Origin: Marinihelvus sp942491555
GTDB lineage: Bacteria > Pseudomonadota > Gammaproteobacteria > Xanthomonadales > SZUA-36
DNA: 64,000 nt
Direction: 5' to 3'
Assembly: GCA_942491555.1 (NCBI GenBank)
Contig: CALOBN010000005.1
Coordinates: forward strand, 248,001 to 312,000
Shown here: positions 59,801 through 64,000 of the stretch, piece by piece
Numbering within the stretch: the first letter of the stretch is position 1
Layout of the letters: every line of letters begins with the position of its first letter
Made by a program: the position numbers and the translations under genes
Notes under the pieces: generated by a model
Told to the model about the DNA's origin: nothing
Databases searched by the model: none
What the model saw: the letters and a program-made list of their open reading frames with translations, nothing else

Positions 59801-60252
59801 ACCTCACGGAGCAGTACCCGGGGCCCGGCTGAGCGGCCCGACGCAGGCGCGTCGCCGGTCAACCCGAATTGATAGTTAGGGGAGCCATCCTCATTCCAGG
59901 CCAATAGAAGCCTGATACCGTCGCTATCCAGACGTTGGACGATAAGCGGGTCACGGGAAAACAGGGACCACAGGTCTACCGCCCCGTCCAGGCGGTCGAT
60001 CTCGAGCAGCGGTGTTTTCCCGGCCCAGGGTTCGTTAGCAATCGACAGCCCGCGTATGGAAAGCCGGGTGGGCCACCCGAGTTCCAGGGACAGGGTATCC
60101 AGCGTCACCTCCCGGTTCAGTTGCTTGCTGAGATAGGTCTGAATCTGTGGCTGAAAGCGGCCGAGGTCGCTGTTAAACAGCCACAGGAGCACGGCTCCGC
60201 AAAGCAAAACAAGGCCCGCGAATGCGATCAGGAACACTCGTTTAAGGCGCAT
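56815..60252 (-). CDS. AsmA-family protein
   Basis: A very large (1145-residue) inner-membrane-anchored periplasmic protein. The N-terminal anchor VFLIAFAGLVLLCGAVLLWL precedes an AsmA-type domain with QTYLSKQLNREVTLDTLSLE. Many repetitive beta-rich segments of the form LDLKLVGPNL and DLQALGSWAG follow, to the C-terminal region with TLFYGGAAAATGGLSIVAKG. The AsmA/TamB/YhdP families form beta-groove bridges for phospholipid transport between membranes. It is larger than E. coli AsmA (617) and closest in size to YhdP. It is single, divergent from asnB and convergent with the receptor. It is inferred to handle lipid or outer-membrane biogenesis. Confidence 0.9.
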   Translation of the reverse strand: MRLKRVFLIAFAGLVLLCGAVLLWLFNSDLGRFQPQIQTYLSKQLNREVTLDTLSLELGWPTRLSIRGLSIANEPWAGKTPLLEIDRLDGAVDLWSLFSRDPLIVQRLDSDGIRLLLAWNEDGSPNYQFGLTGDAPASGRSAGPRVLLREVSLASSSLDLQQPDHANHISVVKLTLADKADGMLSAELKGTVNDQPLNFTGELGTFDALLDASHVRLEGAGQFARLDFKGSALIDDLTSPNRPELDLQMSAPDISDIERFLGLKPAMTGTFNAHITSDVDDTTGWKFQVDGRAGEFTIQSEGTARGLQDLSTLSVSARGGGPNLQSLVSLFGIRDAPAQPFELSGSVTRKEALLVLNDILLTTGPSRLELSGEMNHFPHVRGSHLKLRVAGPEIAHLREILKLPGIAAGPFDLSAELMPADNEEEQLSVSLKSPFAGIEINGNLTSHPAYLGSTLQVDLSGQSAAAILDRFSVPGITATPFTATGELTIGDGLVTVHKGMVTGLYNGELAVTGDIGTAFLGGNTQLDLKLVGPNLQRSLSNLWSDTLAGEVSFEIQTQLQASTGEVLLKDMRLRAGQTDISATTRIPLVPGGDGLDVDFSGKGPDLRALLGARLHTQQSLFQVPAQPWAASGQVRRQADRFTLTDLRLQVADLDAEGSASFPWPLRADQMTFRLSASGADLAAVVPAIGDFSPSGEAYKVDLEADRSGEDWQITPSRIAFAGATLNFAGSIDGLPDFSSTDFSLSAAIPDLQALGSWAGAPLPRESLGLNAQLSGSVNELLLQKLEAQIGKSKLQGYLTITPQDARMAVKLQLKSDSLDLRGIVPSKQSEVTATKRKPADDGRLIPDSPLDFSLLKRFDGEVDIDIAGLMLPDRTVDELAIDATLEQGSLLVQRYHSKGLAGDVNATGSLEVLESGGARVAVELRSTDLIPNRPDWQDADPATLPRFNVSLSGNSSGTSWRALAAGLSGQIDLVASEGFLPGRGLGALNTMFLEQVVTFLLPGFDTRQPTQLLCMAARLSVVDGLVKTDPMVALQTSKILLESTGTLDLKTERLEVDFETTPTKLLSTSLSELINPFVTIKGTLANPSPTINATSTLFYGGAAAATGGLSIVAKGLWNRLLGTSKPCEQLREELGKDLAAKQAGQ

Positions 60253-60337
60253 GGGTCAGGAGCTCATATCCGGACATGAATTCATCATCGGGTGCCTTCG
60301 GGGTGGACGCAAGCCAAACCGCCCCGGTTCACGGCGG

Positions 60338-60366
60338 TTCAATGATCTGTGAATGCTGGTTATGAT
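60338..60366 (+). promoter_or_regulatory. possible asnB-thrA promoter
   Basis: TTCAAT and TATGAT are 17 bases apart, giving a leader of about 25 bases to the asnB GTG. The -35 is weak. Confidence 0.35.
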
Positions 60367-60397
60367 GCTGCTTTCAGCCAGTAAGAGAGTATATTTC

Positions 60398-62059
60398 GTG
60401 TGTTCGATTTTCGGCATCCTGGATATCAAGGAAGCAACGCCTGACCTGCGTCAGATAGCGTTGCGACAATCACGGCTGTTACGTCATCGCGGCCCGGACT
60501 GGAGCGGCAGTTACACCAGCCCCCATGCGGTTCTTGCCCATGAGCGGCTCGCCATTGTCGACGTCAATACCGGGGCGCAGCCGCTGCTGAGCCCGGATGG
60601 GGCGTGTGCGCTGGCCGTCAATGGTGAGATCTACAACCACCAGGAATTGCGGAGTTCCATGCCCGGTTATGCCTTTACGACGGCATCGGACTGCGAAGTG
60701 ATTTTGCCGCTCTACCTTGGCGAAGGTGCCGGTTTTCTCAATCGTTTACGGGGCATGTTCGCTTTCGTGCTCTATGACGCAGCACAGGATCACTGGCTGA
60801 TCGCCCGTGACCCGGTCGGAATCATTCCCCTTTACACGGGCTTTGATGATGAGGGACGGCTCTACGTGGCCAGTGAAATGAAAGCGTTGATGGACGTCTG
60901 TACGCAGGTGCAGGAGTTTCCACCGGGCCATTACTGGGCAAAGGGCGATGAAGCGCCGACGCGTTACTTTAATCCGGACTGGCAAGACTTTGAGGCGGTG
61001 TCCAGCGAGCCCGTCGACCGCGAGGCCCTGGCGGAAGCCCTGGATGACAGTGTGCGGGCACACCTGATGAGCGACGTGCCCTACGGCGTATTGTTATCCG
61101 GCGGCCTGGACTCCTCCCTGATCGCAGCACTCGCCGCACGCCATGCAGAGCGCCGGGTTGAGGACGATGAAAAATCGCCCGCCTGGTGGCCGCGCCTGCA
61201 TTCCTTCGCGGTGGGGCTGGAAGACTCACCCGACCTGGCCGCTGCCGAGCAGGTTGCGGAGGTGATCGGCACCGTGCATCACGGCTTTACCTATACGCTC
61301 CAGGAAGGTATCGATGCACTTGAAGAGGTGATCTATCACCTCGAAACCTATGACGTGACCACCATTCGGGCCGCGACACCCATGTACCTGATGGCGCGCA
61401 AGATTCGCGCCATGGGCATCAAGATGGTGCTTTCCGGCGAAGGCGCTGATGAAATTTTCGGCGGTTACCTCTATTTTCACAAAGCTCCGGACGCGCGCTC
61501 GTTTCACGAGGAAACGGTGCGCAAGATCATGCGCCTGCACCAGTTCGATTGCCTGCGCGCCAACAAGGCCATGTCCGCCTGGGGTGTTGAGGCCCGCGTA
61601 CCCTTCCTCGATCGTGACTTTCTGAACTTCTCCATGGCCCTGAACCCGGCGGACAAAATGGTGCCCGAAGGGGGCATGGAAAAGCAGGTCCTGCGTGAAG
61701 CACTCGGGGATATTTTGCCGGAGGCGGTTGCCTGGCGTCAGAAAGAACAGTTTTCGGATGGTGTTGGGTACGGCTGGATCGACGCCTTGCGTGATCATGC
61801 GGCAAATCAGGTCAGTGACCATGCGCTGGAAACAGCCGGCCGGCGCTTTCCACACAATACGCCCGATACCAAAGAGGCATTTTTCTATCGCACCATTTTT
61901 GAGCGTCACTTTCCCCTGCCCAGCGCCGCTCTGTGCGTTCCGGGCGGCAAGTCCGTAGCGTGTTCATCGCCGGAAGCCATGGCATGGGATCCGTCCTTTG
62001 CCGGCCTTGCCGATCCCAGTGGGCGGGCCATGCGCTCGGTTCACAAGGACGCCTACTGA
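60398..62059 (+). CDS. asnB: Asparagine synthase (glutamine-hydrolysing)
   Basis: AsnB uses glutamine and ATP to convert aspartate to asparagine. The start must be the GTG at 60398, because the next codon is the catalytic N-terminal cysteine (CSIFGILD). The 553 residues match E. coli AsnB (554). The Ntn glutaminase domain has RGPDWSG, LAIVDVNTGAQPL and NGEIYNHQ. The synthetase domain has the PP-loop LLSGGLDSSLIAALAARH, then VLSGEGADEIFGGY and the conserved SAWGVEARVPFLD. AAGAGAG precedes the start. The stop overlaps the thrA ATG (TGATG). Confidence 0.96.
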   Translation: MCSIFGILDIKEATPDLRQIALRQSRLLRHRGPDWSGSYTSPHAVLAHERLAIVDVNTGAQPLLSPDGACALAVNGEIYNHQELRSSMPGYAFTTASDCEVILPLYLGEGAGFLNRLRGMFAFVLYDAAQDHWLIARDPVGIIPLYTGFDDEGRLYVASEMKALMDVCTQVQEFPPGHYWAKGDEAPTRYFNPDWQDFEAVSSEPVDREALAEALDDSVRAHLMSDVPYGVLLSGGLDSSLIAALAARHAERRVEDDEKSPAWWPRLHSFAVGLEDSPDLAAAEQVAEVIGTVHHGFTYTLQEGIDALEEVIYHLETYDVTTIRAATPMYLMARKIRAMGIKMVLSGEGADEIFGGYLYFHKAPDARSFHEETVRKIMRLHQFDCLRANKAMSAWGVEARVPFLDRDFLNFSMALNPADKMVPEGGMEKQVLREALGDILPEAVAWRQKEQFSDGVGYGWIDALRDHAANQVSDHALETAGRRFPHNTPDTKEAFFYRTIFERHFPLPSAALCVPGGKSVACSSPEAMAWDPSFAGLADPSGRAMRSVHKDAY

Positions 62060-64000
62060 TGCTGGTGCAGAAATTTGGTGGCTCTTCACTGGCCACCGTT
62101 GAGGGCTTTCGTGCAAGCGCCGCGTTGATCATGCGCTTTGCGGAGCAGGAACAGCTCGTGGTGGTCCTGTCTGCTGTTTATGGTGTGACCAACCTCCTGA
62201 TCGAAGCCATTGAGGAGGCCGTTGCCGGTGAATCCTGGCAGCGGCCCGTTGAATCCATCATCGCGGCAGAGCAATCGATCATCGACGGCCTCGCGGCCGA
62301 AGGCCTGGCGACAGAGGACCTGCAGGAGGTGCTCGACGTGCGCCGCGCCCTGCTGCAAAAACGGCTGGAAGGCATCAGTCTGCTGGAAAACTGCCCGGAC
62401 GAGAGCCGCGCGGAAATACTGTCTACCGGTGAGAGCCTGAGCAGCCGCCTGATGGCCGAGCTGCTGAAGCTCAAAGGCGTGGACGCACAATGGTCGGATT
62501 CGCACCTTTTACCACCCGCGGATGACGACTGGCTGGACTCGATCATTGATCTTGAATCAGCGCGACCCCGGTTGCTTGCGGCCACTGAAAACGGCCCCCG
62601 GGTGCTTTTGATGCCGGGTTTTCATGGTCGCAATGAGAACGGCGCGTACCAGTTACTGGGCCGCAATGGGTCGGACTATTCAGCAGCGGCGATTGCCGCC
62701 GCACTGGGCGCCCGCAGCTGTCAGATCTGGAAAGATGTCGACGGCTTTTACTCGGCTGACCCAAGGCTGGTCAGCAATGCCCGGGTCCTGGCGGAAGTCA
62801 GCTATGAAGAGGCGATGGAGCTGTCCTTCTACGGTGCCGGCGTTATCAGTGCCAAAGCGCTGTCCCCCCTCGCCGCAGCAGATATCCCCTGCGAGATACG
62901 CAATACCTACGAGCCCGACCTTCCGGGCACCGTGGTGCATGCCGCCGCCGCACATGACGGGCCGGTGCGCGGGATCTCCCTTCTGGATCACGTGGCAGCC
63001 ATAAACGTTGCAGGCACGGGCATGCGGGGCCGGGTGGGCGTGGTGCACCGGCTGATGGGCGCCCTGGCGGCGCGCAATATTTCAGTATTGCTGATCGTGC
63101 AGTCCTCTTCGGAATACAGCATTACCCTGTGCGTTAACATGGAGCACGCAGCCATTGCCCGTAAGGCACTGGAAGAAGAGTTTCATTTTGAACGGCTGCA
63201 TGACCTGGTCAGTGACATTAGCGTGCTTGAAGAGCGCGCCGTGGTCACACTTGTTGGTGATGGCATGAAGCACAACCGGGGCATTGCGGCACGGTTTCTT
63301 ACCGCAAATTCCGCCGCAGGCGTTAACGTCGAGGGAATCGCGCAGGGCTCAACCGAGTGTGGCATTTCCCTGGTCGTGGACCGGCGCGACGCCGTGGCTG
63401 CAACGCGCGCCAGTCACACGGCGTTTTTCGGTCATACAAGCCATATTGATGTGTTGCTGATCGGCTGTGGCAACGTCGGCGGCGAGTTGCTCGCCCAGTT
63501 TCACAGGCAGGCGGGACAGCTCGCGGAGCAACACCATGAGCTCAAGGTCCGCGCCATAGCCAACAGCAGCAAACTGCTGGTGGCCAGCGACGCCATCGAT
63601 CTGGACAACTGGGAGCAGCAGCTTGAGAAGGATGGTGAGCCCTATGAGCTGCAAGACATTATTGCCGTCAAGGATGCGCTGGGACTGCTTAACCCGACCG
63701 TGGTTGATTGCACCACCGACGAAGGTTTTGCACGTCAATATGACAAGCTGCTGGCCAGCGGTTTCAACGTGGTTTGCGCCAATAAGAAGGCCAACACCCT
63801 CGACCAGGCCTATTATCTGAGGCTGCGCCAGACGGCCGCGAGGAACTATCGCAAACTGCTTTACGAGACCAATGTGGGTGCCGGCTTGCCGGTGATCGAC
63901 ACCGTGGCCGGCTTGATGAGGTCCGGTGATCGATTGCGCGTCTTTGAAGGTATTCTGTCCGGTTCCCTGTCGATGATTTTCGGCCTGCTGGACGATGGGA
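62059..64000 (+). CDS. thrA: Bifunctional aspartokinase/homoserine dehydrogenase (partial, 3' end outside window)
   Basis: This protein catalyses the first and third steps from aspartate toward threonine and methionine. The visible 647 codons contain an N-terminal aspartokinase (MLVQKFGGSSLATV; GRNGSDYSAAAIAAAL; KDVDGFYSADPRLV), two ACT regulatory repeats (about residues 310-440) and the homoserine dehydrogenase Rossmann start IDVLLIGCGNVGGELLAQF, then VVDCTTDEGFARQY, NKKANT and YETNVGAGLPVIDT, close to E. coli ThrA. It is not a kinase-diaminopimelate decarboxylase fusion. It overlaps the asnB stop by one base, so translation is coupled. The ACT domains suggest threonine feedback. Confidence 0.95.
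   Translation, partial: MLVQKFGGSSLATVEGFRASAALIMRFAEQEQLVVVLSAVYGVTNLLIEAIEEAVAGESWQRPVESIIAAEQSIIDGLAAEGLATEDLQEVLDVRRALLQKRLEGISLLENCPDESRAEILSTGESLSSRLMAELLKLKGVDAQWSDSHLLPPADDDWLDSIIDLESARPRLLAATENGPRVLLMPGFHGRNENGAYQLLGRNGSDYSAAAIAAALGARSCQIWKDVDGFYSADPRLVSNARVLAEVSYEEAMELSFYGAGVISAKALSPLAAADIPCEIRNTYEPDLPGTVVHAAAAHDGPVRGISLLDHVAAINVAGTGMRGRVGVVHRLMGALAARNISVLLIVQSSSEYSITLCVNMEHAAIARKALEEEFHFERLHDLVSDISVLEERAVVTLVGDGMKHNRGIAARFLTANSAAGVNVEGIAQGSTECGISLVVDRRDAVAATRASHTAFFGHTSHIDVLLIGCGNVGGELLAQFHRQAGQLAEQHHELKVRAIANSSKLLVASDAIDLDNWEQQLEKDGEPYELQDIIAVKDALGLLNPTVVDCTTDEGFARQYDKLLASGFNVVCANKKANTLDQAYYLRLRQTAARNYRKLLYETNVGAGLPVIDTVAGLMRSGDRLRVFEGILSGSLSMIFGLLDDG

Noticed and set aside
1..64000. 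tRNA, rRNA, CRISPR arrays, insertion sequences, prophage
   Set aside because: Looked for cloverleaf sequences, spaced direct repeats, transposase motifs and integrase genes by eye; none found.

Overview
The window reads as about 64 kb of a gammaproteobacterial chromosome that includes the replication origin. By eye it is moderately GC-rich, and nearly every base is coding. The origin block is the classical gammaproteobacterial one: glyQ-glyS and a GmhB-like gene face gyrB-recF-dnaN-dnaA, with rpmH-rnpA-yidC-mnmE running away on the other side. This block, CmoA/CmoB, GlnE, a TolC-type channel, an LPS-core gene set, DUF2333 and DUF3379 proteins and a thiamine-riboswitch TonB receptor suggest a free-living, probably aquatic or marine heterotroph near Pseudomonadales/Cellvibrionales. 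The genus cannot be named from the sequence. I see no tRNA, rRNA, CRISPR array, prophage or insertion sequence.

Left part (1-9.2 kb): the 5' part of an RND pump gene and its adaptor; a HAD phosphatase; an SbtA-type bicarbonate permease with a PII-like SbtB partner; a secreted M24 peptidase; a secreted sulfatase; and a 53-residue hemP gene under a textbook Fur box. Then (9.2-19.8 kb) come glnE, a CHCC zinc-finger protein, a glycosyltransferase, an O-antigen-ligase-like protein, an FkbM methyltransferase, an LpxL-type acyltransferase and WaaA, an envelope/LPS block closed by a bidirectional terminator shared with tolC. A Pcm-like methyltransferase is next to tolC.

Middle (20-32 kb): an ECF sigma factor with its DUF3379 partner; a run of DUF2333, amidohydrolase, AmpD-like amidase and LOG protein; then a leftward operon of one ABC ATPase, three different HlyD-like adaptors and one MacB-like permease, all overlapping. 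cmoA-cmoB follow.

Origin region (32-46.6 kb): glyQS are followed by a GmhB-like protein without the catalytic aspartates. recF carries two perfect 16-bp parS sites inside its coding sequence and is split by a one-base frameshift. The dnaA-dnaN intergenic region holds three good DnaA boxes, a very AT-rich stretch and a correctly oriented DnaA-trio, and is my candidate oriC. A further DnaA box lies in the apparent dnaA promoter. yidD is missing between rnpA and yidC, and mnmE is not followed by mnmG-rsmG-parAB.

Right part (46.8-64 kb): succinate-semialdehyde dehydrogenase, a class V PLP enzyme, a GltD-like flavoprotein with ferredoxin clusters, and the alpha and beta subunits of a 2-oxoacid:ferredoxin oxidoreductase, together looking like an alternative route around 2-oxoglutarate dehydrogenase. 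A TPP riboswitch follows with a TonB-dependent receptor, probably for thiamine uptake, then a large AsmA-family protein, asnB, and a translationally coupled thrA-type aspartokinase/homoserine dehydrogenase cut by the window end.
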